DNA of 64,000 nt from Prevotella sp. khp7 (GTDB lineage: Bacteria > Bacteroidota > Bacteroidia > Bacteroidales > Bacteroidaceae). The stretch spans positions 372,001-436,000 of the forward strand of contig NZ_FOIV01000004.1 in the NCBI RefSeq assembly GCF_900109055.1. Direction: 5' to 3'. How positions within the stretch are numbered: the stretch's first letter is position 1; the number at the start of each line of letters is the position of its first letter. Made by a program: the position numbers and the translations under genes. The notes below the pieces were generated by a model. The model saw nothing but the letters and a program-made list of their open reading frames with translations, was not told the DNA's origin and ran no database searches. Positions 1-11,054 of this stretch are shown here, in pieces.

Positions 1-1
1 A

Positions 2-517
2 TACTTTTCTGACTCCGAGAGCGTACATTGCGCTCTCGTTGTCAGTAATAAGCCTGATGCCTACGCACTGGTCCGTGCCGAGCGTTTAGGCGTGCCCACG
101 GCAGTAGCGCCGAAGGCCGACCTCCACAATCCCGATGTCATGCTCCCTCTGCTTCAGAAGTACGACATCGGTTTCATTGTCTTAGCAGGTTGGTTGCCAC
201 TGATACCCGATTTTCTGATTGAGGCCTATCCCCATAAGATCATCAACATCCACCCTGCCCTATTGCCCAAATATGGCGGCAAAGGCATGTGGGGGCACCA
301 TGTACACGAGGCTGTGAAGGCTGCTGGCGAGACGGAGACAGGCATGACCGTCCATTGGGTTACTCCCGTCTGCGATGCGGGTGAGATCATTGCCCAGTTC
401 AAAGTAGCCCTCTCCCCCGATGACACTGTTGATGACATCGCCGAGAAAGAGCACCAACTCGAAATGAAACACTTCCCCAAAGTGGTAGAAGACATATTAA
501 AAAACGCTGCAGATTAG
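2..517 (+). CDS. purN: Phosphoribosylglycinamide formyltransferase, 5' end outside the window
   Basis: This cytosolic enzyme moves a formyl group from 10-formyltetrahydrofolate to GAR in purine synthesis. The frame is open from position 2, so roughly the first 20 residues (the glycine-rich N-terminus) lie before the window; 171 residues are visible. The catalytic Asn-x-His segment (INIHPALLP) and the later Asp in TPVCDAGEII are both present. The GTG at 92 is internal and is not the start. The gene converges on lpdA, and the two stop codons overlap inside the loop of a shared terminator hairpin. Identification is secure from the motif order. Confidence 0.93.
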   Translation, partial: YFSDSESVHCALVVSNKPDAYALVRAERLGVPTAVAPKADLHNPDVMLPLLQKYDIGFIVLAGWLPLIPDFLIEAYPHKIINIHPALLPKYGGKGMWGHHVHEAVKAAGETETGMTVHWVTPVCDAGEIIAQFKVALSPDDTVDDIAEKEHQLEMKHFPKVVEDILKNAAD

Positions 518-540
518 TTTTCTGCAGCGTTTTTTAATAT
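494..540. terminator. Bidirectional terminator shared by purN and lpdA
   Basis: Two perfect 20-nt inverted arms (494-513 and 521-540) enclose a 7-nt loop. Each arm contains an A6 or T6 run, so the hairpin ends in a U tract on both strands. The purN stop (515-517) and the lpdA stop (514-516) lie in the loop, so both genes read through one arm as coding sequence. Confidence 0.92.
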
Positions 541-1737
541 TTCAGACAATGTCGGGTGAATGTGGACCATGTCAGCCAGTTCTGTGACAGTTGTGTGCTT
601 GCACATCAGGACCGAGACCTCCTGGATAATATCAGCAGCATGAGCGCCATAGGCATGACAGCCGAGTATCAGACCATCATCGGCCACAAAAAGTTTCAGC
701 AATCCCTCGGTCTCCCCCATGGCAAGGGCCTTGCCGTTGGCACGCCAGAAAGATTTCCGACAGGTATAAGCGACACCTTGTTCCTTAAGCTGATCTTCCG
801 TAGATCCTACGCAAGCTGCCTCTGGTTCTGTAAAAATTGCAGCAGGCATGATATCAAAACGGATACCATCTTCCTTACCTAGAATCTGGTTGACGGCGTG
901 GACGGCCTGCATCTCGGCAGCATGGGCCAACATCTGACGGCCGTTCACATCTCCAATGGCATAAATGCCATTCACGGTAGTTTTGAAGTTATCATCTACA
1001 GCTACACCTTTACGCTCATCAAACTCAATGCCAGCCTTGGAAAAATCAGCCTGCACACGGGGTTTACGACCTGTAGCCATCAGAATAACGTCGGCATCGA
1101 TATCGGCAAGGTTCTGTACGGCGGTCTTCATATTGAAGGTGATGCCACGTTTCTCAAGCGTCTTACGGAGACGCTTGGCAATATCGCTATCGAGGGCTGG
1201 CAGACACTCTTTCAGGTATTCAATCACCGTTACCTCGGAGCCGAAGCGATTAAAGACGCTGGCGAACTCCATACCAATGACACCTGCACCGATAATCACA
1301 AGACGCTTTGGTTGGGTGTTAAGGTTAAGCAAGCCAGTGGAATCGACCACACGCGAATCGGTCTTAACGCCCTCAATAAGAAGCCATTTGGTTTCGGAAC
1401 CTGTTGCAATAATGATGTTAGGGGCAGTGAAGTCGTTTACCGTATGGGCATCAATGAAAACGCCCTTCTCGCGCACCAGTGTGATATTAGGATGCGACAG
1501 GATTCCCTCGACGCCCTGACGGAGCTGGGACACCACCTGAGTCATGCGCTCACGGGCCTCGGCAAACGTTTTAGAATGGACGTAGGTCTTCGTGGGGATG
1601 CAACCTACATTGAGGCAAGTACCTCCCACCTCATCGCCTTCGAAAATCGTAACCTTCAGTCCCTGCTTAGCAGCATATTCTGCGGCGCGGTAACCGCCAG
1701 GGCCCGCGCCGATGATAATCAAATCAGTTTTGTTCAT
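514..1737 (-). CDS. lpdA: Dihydrolipoyl dehydrogenase (L-protein of glycine cleavage)
   Basis: FAD-dependent enzyme that re-oxidises the dihydrolipoyl arm of GcvH with NAD+. It has an N-terminal FAD Rossmann motif (GAGPGG, residues 10-15), the redox disulphide C41-x4-C46 (GGTCLNVGC), a central NAD Rossmann motif (GAGVIG) and the C-terminal His394/Glu399 pair (HPTLSE). At 407 residues it is somewhat shorter than the usual 450-470. It is the last gene of the glycine cleavage operon and its start overlaps gcvPB by 14 nt. Its position argues for service to glycine cleavage rather than to 2-oxoacid dehydrogenases, although sharing is possible. Confidence 0.93.
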   Translation of the reverse strand: MNKTDLIIIGAGPGGYRAAEYAAKQGLKVTIFEGDEVGGTCLNVGCIPTKTYVHSKTFAEARERMTQVVSQLRQGVEGILSHPNITLVREKGVFIDAHTVNDFTAPNIIIATGSETKWLLIEGVKTDSRVVDSTGLLNLNTQPKRLVIIGAGVIGMEFASVFNRFGSEVTVIEYLKECLPALDSDIAKRLRKTLEKRGITFNMKTAVQNLADIDADVILMATGRKPRVQADFSKAGIEFDERKGVAVDDNFKTTVNGIYAIGDVNGRQMLAHAAEMQAVHAVNQILGKEDGIRFDIMPAAIFTEPEAACVGSTEDQLKEQGVAYTCRKSFWRANGKALAMGETEGLLKLFVADDGLILGCHAYGAHAADIIQEVSVLMCKHTTVTELADMVHIHPTLSEILKNAAEN

Positions 1738-3133
1738 TCCTCAACTGTTTATACGTTGTTACGGGATGCTTGGCAGCAAGGACATCGTCGACACGGCCGA
1801 TAGGCGTCGTGTGGGCTGCCGACTTCACCAACTCTGGATCGGCTTTAGCTTCCTCTGCTATCTGACGCATCACGGTGATAAAACCATCGAGTGTCTCCTT
1901 CGACTCATTCTCTGTAGGTTCAATCATGAGACTCTCGTGAAAGAGCAGCGGGAAATAGATGGTGGGGGCATGATAGCCGTAGTCGAGCAAACGCTTGGCG
2001 ATATCCATCGTGGTGACACCCGTACTTTTATCCTTCAGACCGTCGAACACGAACTCATGACAGCATGTGGTGTCGATGGGAAGTTCATAGACATCCTTCA
2101 ACGACTCCTTGATGTAATTGGCATTAAGCGTAGCCAAAGGACCAACCATCTTGACCTGATCGCGCCCCAATGAGAGAATATAGGCATAGGCGCGCATCAT
2201 GACACCGAAATTGCCATGATAGGGCGATACGAAAGGAAAGTGTTCCTGTAAGCCTTCACGTACACCCACAGGACCGGAACCGGGACCGCCACCGCCATGA
2301 GGCGTAGAGAACGTCTTGTGGAGGTTGATGTGCATCACGTCGAAACCCATATCACCAGGACGGCAGGCACCGAGCATCGGGTTGAGGTTCGCCCCATCAT
2401 AGTACATCAGTCCGCCACAGTCATGGATGAGCTTTGCAATCTCAGGGATGCGGGTCTCAAAAAGGCCCAACGTATTGGGATTGGTCATCATCATAGCGGC
2501 AATCTCAGCGCCCTGCTCAGCGACAATACGCTGCAGGTCCTCGAAATCCACCTGACCATTAGCCAATGATTTCACCTCAACAATCTCTAATCCGCAGACA
2601 GCTGCCGAGGCAGGATTGGTTCCATGGGCAGAGTCGGGCACGATCACTTTCTTACGGGCCATGTCGCCACGTGAGCGGTGATAGTTATCGATCACCATCA
2701 AACCTGTGAGCTCGCCATGGGCACCAGCATAGGGTTTGAAAGTAAAGTGAGCCAATCCTGTGAGAGCACAGAGCGACTTCTCCAACAGGATGACAAGCGC
2801 CCTAGCACCGACAACGGTATGTTCGGGCTGCAGGGGATGCAGGTTCTGGAACTGCGGCTGAGCAGCCATTTCCTCGTTAATCTTCGGATTGTACTTCATT
2901 GTACACGAGCCGAGGGGGTAGAAGCCGGTATCGACACCAAAATTATTGTTAGAGAGGTTGGTATAGTGACGTACCACCGTCAACTCATCGCATTCGGGCA
3001 GGGCTGCCTCCTCAGCACGCCGCATCGAGGCAGGAATCTCATAAGTGCCATAATTGTTTCTTGGCAGACTATAGCCTTTACGGCCCTCTTTCGAGAGTTC
3101 GAAAATCAGATTTCCATAAAGTCGACTATTCAT
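1724..3133 (-). CDS. gcvPB: Glycine dehydrogenase (decarboxylating) subunit 2
   Basis: PLP-carrying half of the split P-protein. With GcvPA it decarboxylates glycine and transfers the aminomethyl group to lipoyl-GcvH. The PLP lysine is K273 in the [15 protein letters not shown] segment, followed by the family's glycine-rich loop. At 469 residues it has the expected length for the two-subunit form common in Bacteroidota. It overlaps gcvPA by 4 nt and lpdA by 14 nt, which implies translational coupling. Confidence 0.95.
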   Translation of the reverse strand: MNSRLYGNLIFELSKEGRKGYSLPRNNYGTYEIPASMRRAEEAALPECDELTVVRHYTNLSNNNFGVDTGFYPLGSCTMKYNPKINEEMAAQPQFQNLHPLQPEHTVVGARALVILLEKSLCALTGLAHFTFKPYAGAHGELTGLMVIDNYHRSRGDMARKKVIVPDSAHGTNPASAAVCGLEIVEVKSLANGQVDFEDLQRIVAEQGAEIAAMMMTNPNTLGLFETRIPEIAKLIHDCGGLMYYDGANLNPMLGACRPGDMGFDVMHINLHKTFSTPHGGGGPGSGPVGVREGLQEHFPFVSPYHGNFGVMMRAYAYILSLGRDQVKMVGPLATLNANYIKESLKDVYELPIDTTCCHEFVFDGLKDKSTGVTTMDIAKRLLDYGYHAPTIYFPLLFHESLMIEPTENESKETLDGFITVMRQIAEEAKADPELVKSAAHTTPIGRVDDVLAAKHPVTTYKQLRNEQN

Positions 3134-4446
3134 AATCCAGCAACTTTTACGAGGTTATCAATTTCTTCTTTCGTACGCTTCTCTGTGACAGTGAAAAGTA
3201 AGCCATCTTCGATACGGACACCACCAAGGATCCCTGCTTCGATGAAGCGCTGATAGAGCGTATCAACATCGCCATCGTACTTCACAAAAAACTCATTGAA
3301 AAACGGCTGGTCGTAAGCCAGTTTAAAGCGCCCCGTTTTCAGTAGTTCGTCACAGAGGTAATGAGCACCAGCATAGGAGAGCTCTGCAGCTTCTTTCAAG
3401 CCCTGACGTCCCATGAGCGACATATAAACCGTTACAAAGAGCGCCATCAAAGACTGGTTGGAACAGATGTTTGATGTGGCTTTCTGTCGACGGATGTGCT
3501 GCTCGCGGGCCTGGAGAGTGAGCACGAAGGCGCGTTGGCCACGATTATCTTTGGTCATGCCGACGATACGACCTGGCATTTTACGGATGAGTTTCTCTGT
3601 GCAACACATATAGCCCACGTAAGGACCACCGAACTGCATAGGTATACCAAGACTCTGACCATCGCCAACGGCGATATCAGCCCCCCATTCTCCTGGGGTC
3701 TTCAATACAGCGAGGTCGGCAGCAACACTATCGATTACCAAGAGGGCTTTCTGCTCATGACAGGCATCAGCAAAGCCTGTAAAGTCTTCCACGATACCAT
3801 AGACATTAGGCTGCTGAACGATGACACCGGCATAACCGCCTTCAGCAAGACGGGTCTTCACATCGTCTAGGCTAGTAACACCATCGCGGACTGGCAACAC
3901 CTCAACTTCTATGTCCCGATGGAGGGCATAGGTCTTAAGTACCTTGAGATTCTGAGGGTTGAGGCAACCCGAAACAAGCACCTTGTTCTGTTTCTTACCT
4001 GCGGCAACAACCATCATCATGGCCTCGGCACAGGCTGTGGTACCATCATACATCGAGGCATTGGATATGTCCATACCCGTAAGTTCAGCCATCATACTCT
4101 GATACTCGAAGATGTAGTGAAGCGTACCTTGTGAGATTTCTGCCTGATAGGGAGTATAGGAGGTGAGGAACTCGGAGCGTTGCAGCAGACTGGGAATGAC
4201 TGACGGGGTGTAATGATCGTAGACACCCATGCCAGCAAAACAGGTAAGCTGTCTGTTCTCGTTGCCGAGTTTCTCGAACACCTGACGCACCTCCTGCTCA
4301 CTCATAGAAAGCGGCATCTCATAGTCGCCCTTGAAACGGATGGTCTCTGGAATCTGAGCATATAAGCCATCAAGGCTATCCACCCCAACCTTCGCCATCA
4401 TCGCCTGCAGGTCATCCTCTGTATGGGGGAAATATTTATATTCCAT
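3130..4446 (-). CDS. gcvPA: Glycine dehydrogenase (decarboxylating) subunit 1
   Basis: N-terminal half of the split P-protein and obligate partner of GcvPB. It is 438 residues, full length for the family, and opens with the typical YFPHTEDD segment. It lacks its own PLP lysine, as expected for this half. The stop codon overlaps the gcvPB start by 4 nt. A 56-nt gap with a stem-loop separates it from gcvH. Confidence 0.95.
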   Translation of the reverse strand: MEYKYFPHTEDDLQAMMAKVGVDSLDGLYAQIPETIRFKGDYEMPLSMSEQEVRQVFEKLGNENRQLTCFAGMGVYDHYTPSVIPSLLQRSEFLTSYTPYQAEISQGTLHYIFEYQSMMAELTGMDISNASMYDGTTACAEAMMMVVAAGKKQNKVLVSGCLNPQNLKVLKTYALHRDIEVEVLPVRDGVTSLDDVKTRLAEGGYAGVIVQQPNVYGIVEDFTGFADACHEQKALLVIDSVAADLAVLKTPGEWGADIAVGDGQSLGIPMQFGGPYVGYMCCTEKLIRKMPGRIVGMTKDNRGQRAFVLTLQAREQHIRRQKATSNICSNQSLMALFVTVYMSLMGRQGLKEAAELSYAGAHYLCDELLKTGRFKLAYDQPFFNEFFVKYDGDVDTLYQRFIEAGILGGVRIEDGLLFTVTEKRTKEEIDNLVKVAGL

Positions 4447-4460
4447 AAAATATTCTTTTT

Positions 4461-4495
4461 GGCACGGATTCCTGGACGAACTAAGAATCCGTGCC
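4461..4495 (-). promoter_or_regulatory. Intercistronic stem-loop between gcvH and gcvPA
   Basis: Perfect 11-bp inverted repeat (4461-4471 and 4485-4495; GGCACGGATTC) with a 13-nt loop. On the transcribed strand it is followed by A-rich sequence, not a U tract. It is therefore more likely an RNA-processing or 3'-end stabilising hairpin, which would raise gcvH over gcvP, than a full terminator. Confidence 0.6.
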
Positions 4496-4502
4496 TAATA
4501 AA

Positions 4503-4883
4503 TTATTTCTCGCAGAACTTTTCGTAAGCAGCTGCATCCATGAGGTTGTCGAGATCGGACTTGTCGCTGAGTTCGACTTTGATGATCCAGTTCTCGAAAG
4601 CATCCTGGTTGATGAGCTCGGGTTCATCCTCAAGAGCCTCGTTAATCTCGATAACGGTTCCACTGACGGGTGAGATCAAGTCGCTGGCAGCCTTAACACT
4701 CTCAACAGCTCCAAACTCCTCACCTGCCGTTACCTCGTCGTCAATCTCGGGCATATCTACATAAACCACATTACCTAATGCATTCTGGGCATAGTCTGTG
4801 ATTCCTACGAAACCAACGTTACCTTCTACTCTTACAAATTCGTGTGACTCCGAGTAGTAGAGCCCTTCAATTACCTTACTCAT
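4503..4883 (-). CDS. gcvH: Glycine cleavage system H protein (lipoyl carrier)
   Basis: Small cytosolic shuttle protein carrying the lipoyl group between P, T and L proteins. The lipoylation site is K64 in the GAVESVKAAS context, and the ISPVSGTVIEIN strand that forms the lipoyl hairpin follows. Its 126 residues are typical. It overlaps gcvT by 4 nt. A stem-loop directly downstream of its stop may raise its level relative to the P subunits. Confidence 0.97.
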   Translation of the reverse strand: MSKVIEGLYYSESHEFVRVEGNVGFVGITDYAQNALGNVVYVDMPEIDDEVTAGEEFGAVESVKAASDLISPVSGTVIEINEALEDEPELINQDAFENWIIKVELSDKSDLDNLMDAAAYEKFCEK

Positions 4884-5989
4884 TTTTTATAGCTTTTGTT
4901 ATAGAATTGTTTTTTGACCACTTTACCAGGGAATACCTTCTTACGGATCTGAATCTGCACCTCGGTATCAAGTTTAGCATAGGCAGCGTCGATAAGTGCC
5001 ATACATACGCTCTTGTCGGTTGACAAGGTGTGATAGCCTGTCGTTACCTCGCCAATTGGCTCGTCATTCATATTCAGTACAGTATAGCCATGACGGGGGA
5101 TGGCCTTGTCGAAGAGTTCGATACCCACAAGTTTTTTCTGAGGGCCTTCGGTCTTCTGCTTTAACAAAGCCTCACGGCCAACGAACTCAGGCTTGTCAAA
5201 CTTTACAAACAGTGTAAGACCAGCCATCACGGGGGTGATGTCCTCAGAAAGCTCATCGCCATAGAGAGGCAGGCCGACTTCGAAGCGCAGGGTGTCGCGA
5301 CAACCTAAGCCACAGGGTTGTACTCCAGCAGCAATGAGTTTGTCCCAGCAGTCACGGATGTAGTCGTGAGAGGCATAGATTTCAAAGCCATCCTCACCAG
5401 TATAACCTGTTCGGGAGATGATGACATCGCCTATAACCTTACAAGTATAAAAAGTGAGTTCGGCACAAGGCAGTCCCAGCACCACCTCGACGGTATGCTC
5501 TGCCTCAGGACCTTGAACTGCTATCTGACCATAATAGTCGGAGCGGTTCTGCAAATCTATGTCGAAACCTTCGGCCTGTTGCAGCATCCAAGCCCAGTCT
5601 TTATCGATGTTGGCGGCATTGATAACGAGAAAGAAATCGTTCTCACCCATCTTATATACCAACAGATCGTCAACAGTGCCTCCGTTCTCATAGCACATCA
5701 TACCATAGTAAATTTTGCCAACAGGGGCATCTGCAACATCGTTGGTGAAAATGTGCTGCACATAACGCTCAGCATCCGGCCCCTTCACTGTGACCTCGCC
5801 CATGTGAGATACATCAAACAGACCCACCTTCTCGCGCACGGCCAGATGCTCGGGCGCAATGCCTGCATACTGATATAATAGGGGCATGTCGAAGCCGCCG
5901 AAGGTGACCATCGTAGCTCCCAATGAGATATGCTTGTCATAAAGACAAGTACGCTTCTCTTTCTTTTCTATTTCTTGTTTGATTGCCAT
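4880..5989 (-). CDS. gcvT: Aminomethyltransferase (T-protein)
   Basis: Releases ammonia from the aminomethyl-lipoyl arm of GcvH and transfers the one-carbon unit to tetrahydrofolate. It shows the N-terminal GGFDMPLLY and LFDVSHMGEV segments, the NAANIDKDW segment with the catalytic Asp, and the GYTGEDGFEIY folate-binding loop. Its 369 residues are normal. It starts 3 nt after the lplA stop and overlaps gcvH by 4 nt. Confidence 0.96.
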   Translation of the reverse strand: MAIKQEIEKKEKRTCLYDKHISLGATMVTFGGFDMPLLYQYAGIAPEHLAVREKVGLFDVSHMGEVTVKGPDAERYVQHIFTNDVADAPVGKIYYGMMCYENGGTVDDLLVYKMGENDFFLVINAANIDKDWAWMLQQAEGFDIDLQNRSDYYGQIAVQGPEAEHTVEVVLGLPCAELTFYTCKVIGDVIISRTGYTGEDGFEIYASHDYIRDCWDKLIAAGVQPCGLGCRDTLRFEVGLPLYGDELSEDITPVMAGLTLFVKFDKPEFVGREALLKQKTEGPQKKLVGIELFDKAIPRHGYTVLNMNDEPIGEVTTGYHTLSTDKSVCMALIDAAYAKLDTEVQIQIRKKVFPGKVVKKQFYNKSYKK

Positions 5990-5992
5990 AGA

Positions 5993-6703
5993 TTATTGTA
6001 ATTGTTTGATATAGTCTTCACGAAAATACTGCTGTTCCAACTGCTCTATTCCGCTCACCTCCTCGGCGGTAAGCACACGCTCACCCACACATAAAGTGTC
6101 GCGAATCAACGCCTTCACTTCGCAGAGAGAGAACGATGTATGATTTTTTAATAAGGTGATGCGCTGACGCACGCTCTGAATGCCCTTTTTCTCCAACTTT
6201 TCAGGTCCTGGGGTAATGGCTTGGAGCATGTGATCCATATTAGTATCGTAGAGCAGGGTTGAGTGTACGATGCTACGGCCATTCAAATGATAACAGGCTG
6301 TGCCACACACCTTACGATTGCCAATCAGCACATCGTTATGACTGGTGCCTGTGGCCTCGATGCCCATCTTTCTGAGCACGAGCAACACCATATTGATAAA
6401 ATGGTTGAAAGCCAGACCGACATTTTCCTCAGAAGAGACAAATGAAAGCATCACGTTATCTCTATCGGCATAAACGCAGCCTCCTCCGCTTTTGCGACGA
6501 AACACCTTGATATCACGACTACGGCAGTAATCAATATTCACCTCATTCTCAAGCACTTGATTACGCCCGATGATAACCGTTGGTTCTACCTGCCACATAA
6601 AGAAGTAGTCGGGTTCGTCGAAATGGCGCGCCACATACTCCTCCATCGCCAGATAGAACGACAGGCGACGGGTTTCGGTAAATGGCAAGGCGACATATTT
6701 CAT
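5993..6703 (-). CDS. lplA: Lipoate-protein ligase, short form
   Basis: Attaches lipoate to carrier proteins, here most simply GcvH. The biotin/lipoate ligase fold is recognisable from RRKSGGGCVYAD (residues 69-80) and RKVCGTA with the likely catalytic Lys131. At 236 residues it lacks the C-terminal accessory domain of the 338-residue E. coli enzyme, so a partner or a different acyl donor is possible. It is first in the glycine cleavage operon, just behind a consensus promoter. Confidence 0.88.
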   Translation of the reverse strand: MKYVALPFTETRRLSFYLAMEEYVARHFDEPDYFFMWQVEPTVIIGRNQVLENEVNIDYCRSRDIKVFRRKSGGGCVYADRDNVMLSFVSSEENVGLAFNHFINMVLLVLRKMGIEATGTSHNDVLIGNRKVCGTACYHLNGRSIVHSTLLYDTNMDHMLQAITPGPEKLEKKGIQSVRQRITLLKNHTSFSLCEVKALIRDTLCVGERVLTAEEVSGIEQLEQQYFREDYIKQLQ

Positions 6704-6731
6704 ATTTTAGGTGCAGTCATTAAACTTTCTG

Positions 6732-6763
6732 CAAAAATATGAAGTTTTTATGTAACTACCAAA
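6732..6763 (-). promoter_or_regulatory. Promoter of the glycine cleavage operon
   Basis: Bacteroidota-type promoter on the minus strand: -33 TTTG at 6763-6760, a 20-nt spacer, and -7 TATTTTTG at 6739-6732. It predicts a leader of about 25 nt before lplA. I see no glycine riboswitch structure in this short leader. Confidence 0.8.
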
Positions 6764-6791
6764 CCTTTTAGCATTTATTATAGAAAGAAAA

Positions 6792-7697
6792 TCAAGCCTG
6801 CTCCTTGAAACGCAATTCGGCCTCAAGCATCTCAAGTTTAGGCATGCGATAACCTGCTGCGCGGGCTATTTCTATAGGCCGACTGTAAAGATAGTGAATC
6901 TCCATCGGACGGTGGAAATCGTAGTCGAGTTTCATCGAAGGTGAATAGGGTGTCATAACGTCGGTGGTCTCAATCATCTTGTCGGCAAACGCCTCGGTAA
7001 GACCTGTCACACCCAAATGCTGAGCAGCTCCAATCACCTCCATCATCAGGTCGCGGATGAGCTGACGGGTGGTGGGATTCTTCAACAGGAGATCGGTCTG
7101 CGTGTCAAGAGCTACGGTCATGCCATTGAAGGGCATGTTCCAGACAGCCTTTTTCCAGCGAGCTTCTTCGTAAGGTACGGAAGCTGCCTGAACACCCGCA
7201 TTTGTAAAATCGTTTAAAATCTGCTGGAAGCGTGCTTCATCCTTACAAGAGTAGTTACCAAGATTGATGCTACCATAGCACTGATGGTTTACACGTCCTG
7301 GCTCCGTCTTGGCCGAGCAAATAAACGCCAGTCCTGCTACAAGCTGTGTTTTAGGGAACATCTGCTGTACATCGGCCTCAACACCGATGCCATTCTGGAT
7401 AAGTACAACAATGGTATGTTCGTGAAGTAGAGGCGGCAACAACTTAGCAAGCAGATGATTGTTGGTTGTTTTCAATCCCACAAGAACGACGTCGCACTTG
7501 GGCATATCTTCAACATTCTGATAGACATTCACATGGTCAAGATGGAATGACCCGTCGCACGAATCCACCTGCATACCATGTTCTTTCACAAACTGATAAT
7601 CGCTATGCAACAGAAAATGGACCTCCTGCCCACTATAAGCCAGTTTACTTCCATAAAAGCCACCAATGGCACCAACGCCGATAATTCCGTATCTCAT
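6792..7697 (-). CDS. panE: 2-dehydropantoate 2-reductase
   Basis: NADPH-dependent ketopantoate reductase of pantothenate and CoA synthesis. The N-terminal nucleotide motif is GVGAIGG (residues 7-13), and the helix with the catalytic Lys and Asn (ARWKKAVWNMPFN) is present. At 301 residues it is full length. It lies upstream of the glycine cleavage promoter and is divergent from dxs. A TATTTTTG -7 box on its strand lies at 7740-7733, with no clear -33. Confidence 0.85.
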   Translation of the reverse strand: MRYGIIGVGAIGGFYGSKLAYSGQEVHFLLHSDYQFVKEHGMQVDSCDGSFHLDHVNVYQNVEDMPKCDVVLVGLKTTNNHLLAKLLPPLLHEHTIVVLIQNGIGVEADVQQMFPKTQLVAGLAFICSAKTEPGRVNHQCYGSINLGNYSCKDEARFQQILNDFTNAGVQAASVPYEEARWKKAVWNMPFNGMTVALDTQTDLLLKNPTTRQLIRDLMMEVIGAAQHLGVTGLTEAFADKMIETTDVMTPYSPSMKLDYDFHRPMEIHYLYSRPIEIARAAGYRMPKLEMLEAELRFKEQA

Positions 7698-7749
7698 ATA
7701 TATAATTTAAGTTCTATTCAGATTTCAGGGTGCAAAAATACTGATTTTT

Positions 7750-7780
7750 TTTGTATTTTGATAAAAATTGTATAACTTTG
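7750..7780 (+). promoter_or_regulatory. dxs promoter
   Basis: TTTG (7750-7753), a 19-nt spacer and TAACTTTG (7773-7780). The predicted start of transcription is close to 7785. An upstream in-frame ATG at 7768 would lie inside the promoter, so the coding start must be the ATG at 7795, giving a very short leader. Confidence 0.8.
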
Positions 7781-7794
7781 CCGCCAAAATAACA

Positions 7795-9702
7795 ATGATT
7801 TGTGTGGAAAAAACTGAATTTACACTCTTAAACAAGATCCAATACCCTGAGGATTTGCGTAAGCTCTCTGTCGATGAGTTACCCCAACTCTGCAATGAGT
7901 TGCGTCGCGACATTATCGAGGAAGTTGCAGTAAACCCCGGACACTTGGCTTCGAGTCTTGGCGTGGCAGAGATTACCGTGGCACTGCATTATGTGTATGA
8001 CACGCCCGAAGACCGTATTGTATGGGATGTGGGCCATCAAGCGTATGGTCACAAAATATTAACAGGAAGACGTGATCAATTCTGTACCAATCGTAAACTA
8101 GGCGGCATCAAGCCGTTCCCATCGCCAATTGAGAGCGAGTATGATACATTTGCATGCGGACATGCCAGCAACTCTGTATCAGCAGCCCTTGGTATGGCTG
8201 TGGCAGCCAAGTTGGAGGGCAAAGACAATCGCCATGTGGTGGCAGTAATCGGCGACGGCGCCCTGAGTGGCGGACTGGCTTTCGAAGGTCTAAACAACGT
8301 ATCGTCATCACCCAACGACCTGCTGATTATCCTGAACGACAACAACATGTCCATCGACCGTTCGGTTGGCGGCATGAAACAATATCTGCTGAACCTGAGT
8401 ACCAACGAGACCTATAACGCCATACGCTTCAAGGCCGCGCGCTGGTTACATGGCAAAGGCATGCTGAACGAAGATCGCCGCAAGGGCATCATCCGTCTGA
8501 CGAATGCCGTGAAGAGTGCCATCTCGCACCAACAGAACATCTTTGAAGGAATGAACATACGCTACTTCGGCCCCTTCGATGGACACGACGTGAAGGAGCT
8601 GGTGCGTATTCTACGCCAGATGAAGGATATGAAGGGCCCAAAGTTGCTCCATCTGCACACGCAGAAAGGACATGGTTATGCGCCCGCAGAAAAAGACGTG
8701 ACCGTATGGCATGCTCCCGGCAAGTTCAATCCTGACACGGGCGAGCGCCTTGTGGACAACGACCCCACGAAACCTCAGAAATATCAGGATGTGTTTGGAC
8801 ATACCCTGCTGGAGCTGGCCAAGCAGAATCCGAAAATCGTGGGTGTGACGCCCGCCATGCCCAGTGGATGCTCTATGAACATTATGATGAAGGAAATGCC
8901 TTCGCGCACCTTCGACGTCGGTATCGCAGAGGGACATGCTGTAACCTTCTCTGGGGGTATGGCCAAAGACGGACTTCTGCCGTTCTGTAATATCTACAGT
9001 GCCTTTGCACAACGTGCCTTCGACAACATCATCCATGATGTAGCCCTGCTGAATCTTAACGTGGTGTTCTGCTTCGACCGCGCAGGGCTGGTAGGCGAAG
9101 ATGGTCCCACACACCATGGTGCCTTCGATTTGGCAGCACTGCGCCCCATACCGAACCTGACAATTGCCTCGCCATTAGACGAGCACGAGTTGCGCAGACT
9201 GATGTATACAGCCCAGTTGCCCAATAAGGGACCGTTCGTAATCCGTTACCCCAGAGGCGGCGGTGAGTTGCAAGACTGGCGTTGTCCGTTGGAGGAAATC
9301 GAGGTGGGCACAGGTCGCAAACTGCACGACGGCAGCGACGTAGCAGTACTGAGCATCGGTCCGATAGGTAATAATGTAACACGCGCCATAGAACAGATGA
9401 GGCAAGAAGGCGACACTATCAGCGTGGCTCACTACGATATGCGTTTCCTGAAACCCATCGACGAAAATATTCTGGAAGAAGTTGGCAAGAAGTTCAAAAA
9501 AATTATCACCGTGGAGAATGGCACAAAGAGCGGCGGACTGGGATCAGCTGTTCTGGAATGGATGAACGACCACGGCTATGAACCTCGCATCGTGAGACTG
9601 GGTCTTCCCGACAGCTTCGTAGAACATGGTAAGGTCTGCGAGTTACAGAAAATTGTCGGACTCGACGAAGAAAGCATCATCAAGGCTATCAAAGAAATAT
9701 GA
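7795..9702 (+). CDS. dxs: 1-deoxy-D-xylulose-5-phosphate synthase
   Basis: Thiamine-diphosphate enzyme that condenses pyruvate and glyceraldehyde-3-phosphate, the first step of the MEP isoprenoid pathway. It shows the His-containing [17 protein letters not shown] segment, the ThDP/Mg motif GDGALSGG...NDNNMSI, and the YRYP-type RYPRGG region of the transketolase-like C-terminal half. I place the start at 7795 (635 residues) because the upstream in-frame ATG overlaps the -7 box. It overlaps trkA by 4 nt, so an isoprenoid gene is coupled to potassium uptake genes. Confidence 0.95.
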   Translation: MICVEKTEFTLLNKIQYPEDLRKLSVDELPQLCNELRRDIIEEVAVNPGHLASSLGVAEITVALHYVYDTPEDRIVWDVGHQAYGHKILTGRRDQFCTNRKLGGIKPFPSPIESEYDTFACGHASNSVSAALGMAVAAKLEGKDNRHVVAVIGDGALSGGLAFEGLNNVSSSPNDLLIILNDNNMSIDRSVGGMKQYLLNLSTNETYNAIRFKAARWLHGKGMLNEDRRKGIIRLTNAVKSAISHQQNIFEGMNIRYFGPFDGHDVKELVRILRQMKDMKGPKLLHLHTQKGHGYAPAEKDVTVWHAPGKFNPDTGERLVDNDPTKPQKYQDVFGHTLLELAKQNPKIVGVTPAMPSGCSMNIMMKEMPSRTFDVGIAEGHAVTFSGGMAKDGLLPFCNIYSAFAQRAFDNIIHDVALLNLNVVFCFDRAGLVGEDGPTHHGAFDLAALRPIPNLTIASPLDEHELRRLMYTAQLPNKGPFVIRYPRGGGELQDWRCPLEEIEVGTGRKLHDGSDVAVLSIGPIGNNVTRAIEQMRQEGDTISVAHYDMRFLKPIDENILEEVGKKFKKIITVENGTKSGGLGSAVLEWMNDHGYEPRIVRLGLPDSFVEHGKVCELQKIVGLDEESIIKAIKEI

Positions 9703-11054
9703 AAATCGTTATTGTCGGTGCAGGTGCCGTAGGAACTCATCTGTCGAAACTGCTGTCGCGCGAGCATCAGGACTGTGTACTGATAGACGCTGACGAGGAT
9801 CGCCTGAGCGGTCTCAGCGAGTACGACGTAATGACTTATTGCGCACTTCCCACGAGCATTAAAGCACTGAAAGAGGCTGGTACGCCCCATGCCGACCTGT
9901 TTGTAGGTGTAACTCCAGAGGAAAGCACCAACATCAATGCCTGCATACTGGCTCATGCTCTGGGCGCTAAAAAAACCGTGGCGCGTATCGACAACTATGA
10001 ATACCTGTCGCCCAGCCTACAGCCATTCTTCAAAAACCTAGGGCTCGACTCTCTTATCTATCCCGAAGTGCTTGCTGCCACCGACATCAACAACGGACTG
10101 AAGATGTCGTGGGTACGTCAGCGTTGGGATGTGCATGATGGAGCCTTGATTCTGCTGGGTATTAAACTGCGTGAGACGGCCGAGATTCTGAATCTGCCGC
10201 TGAGAGACCTTTGCGGCCCCGACGATCCTTATCACATCGTAGCCATCAAGCGTGGCGGAGAGACGATTATCCCTGCAGGTATGGATGAACTGCGCGTGAA
10301 CGACCTCGCCTACTTTATGACAACGAAGGACTACATACCCTACATCCGCAAGATTGTGGGTAAGGAGCACTATACTGACGTGAAAAACGTCATCATCATG
10401 GGGGGCGGAAAAACTGCCGTACGTGCTGCTCTGACAGCGCCCGACTATATGAACGTGAAAATCATAGAGAAAGACGCTACCCGTTGCGAAAGGCTAAACG
10501 AACTGCTAGAGAACAACGACACAATGGTAATACACGGTGATGGACGAGACCTAGGCCTGCTTGAGGAAGAAGGCATCAGGAACACTCAGGCCTTTGTGGC
10601 ACTGACAGGCAACGCCGAGACCAACATTCTGGCTTGTCTGACAGCAAAGAAGGTAGGTGTGCGTAAAACCATTGCCATGGTTGAGAACCTCGACTATGTA
10701 AGTATGGCCGAAAGCCTTGATATAGGTACAATCATCAACAAGAAAACCATAGCAGCGAGCCACATCTTCCAGATGATGCTTGATGCAGATGTCGACAATC
10801 TACGGTCACTGATGCTGGTCGATGCAGAAGTGGCAGAATTCACGGCTGCTGAGGGATCAAAGGTCACCAAAAAGCCCGTCAAAGACTTGGGCATGCCTTT
10901 CGGTGTCACCATTGGCGGACTGGTCCGTAAGGGGCAGGGCATGCTCGTGAACGGTAACTCACAAATCGAGGCAGGCGACTCCGTCATGGTATTCTGCCAC
11001 GAGGCTAAACTTAATCATATAGAGAAGTTCTTTAAGAAAAACGCGATATGGTAA
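9699..11054 (+). CDS. trkA: Trk potassium uptake regulatory subunit TrkA
   Basis: Cytosolic NAD(H)-binding gating subunit of the TrkH channel. It contains two RCK-type Rossmann domains, the first starting with [12 protein letters not shown] and the second with [14 protein letters not shown] near residue 233, each followed by a TrkA_C-type domain. Its 451 residues are typical. It overlaps dxs upstream by 4 nt and trkH downstream by 7 nt. Confidence 0.94.
   Translation: MKIVIVGAGAVGTHLSKLLSREHQDCVLIDADEDRLSGLSEYDVMTYCALPTSIKALKEAGTPHADLFVGVTPEESTNINACILAHALGAKKTVARIDNYEYLSPSLQPFFKNLGLDSLIYPEVLAATDINNGLKMSWVRQRWDVHDGALILLGIKLRETAEILNLPLRDLCGPDDPYHIVAIKRGGETIIPAGMDELRVNDLAYFMTTKDYIPYIRKIVGKEHYTDVKNVIIMGGGKTAVRAALTAPDYMNVKIIEKDATRCERLNELLENNDTMVIHGDGRDLGLLEEEGIRNTQAFVALTGNAETNILACLTAKKVGVRKTIAMVENLDYVSMAESLDIGTIINKKTIAASHIFQMMLDADVDNLRSLMLVDAEVAEFTAAEGSKVTKKPVKDLGMPFGVTIGGLVRKGQGMLVNGNSQIEAGDSVMVFCHEAKLNHIEKFFKKNAIW

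Noticed and set aside
898..1803. A 301-codon open frame on the plus strand opposite lpdA
   Set aside because: lpdA is certain from its motifs; the opposite frame matches nothing known, has no promoter, and is a by-product of codon bias.
6704..6791. Glycine riboswitch before the glycine cleavage operon
   Set aside because: The predicted leader is only about 25 nt, too short for the aptamer, and no glycine-riboswitch core is visible.
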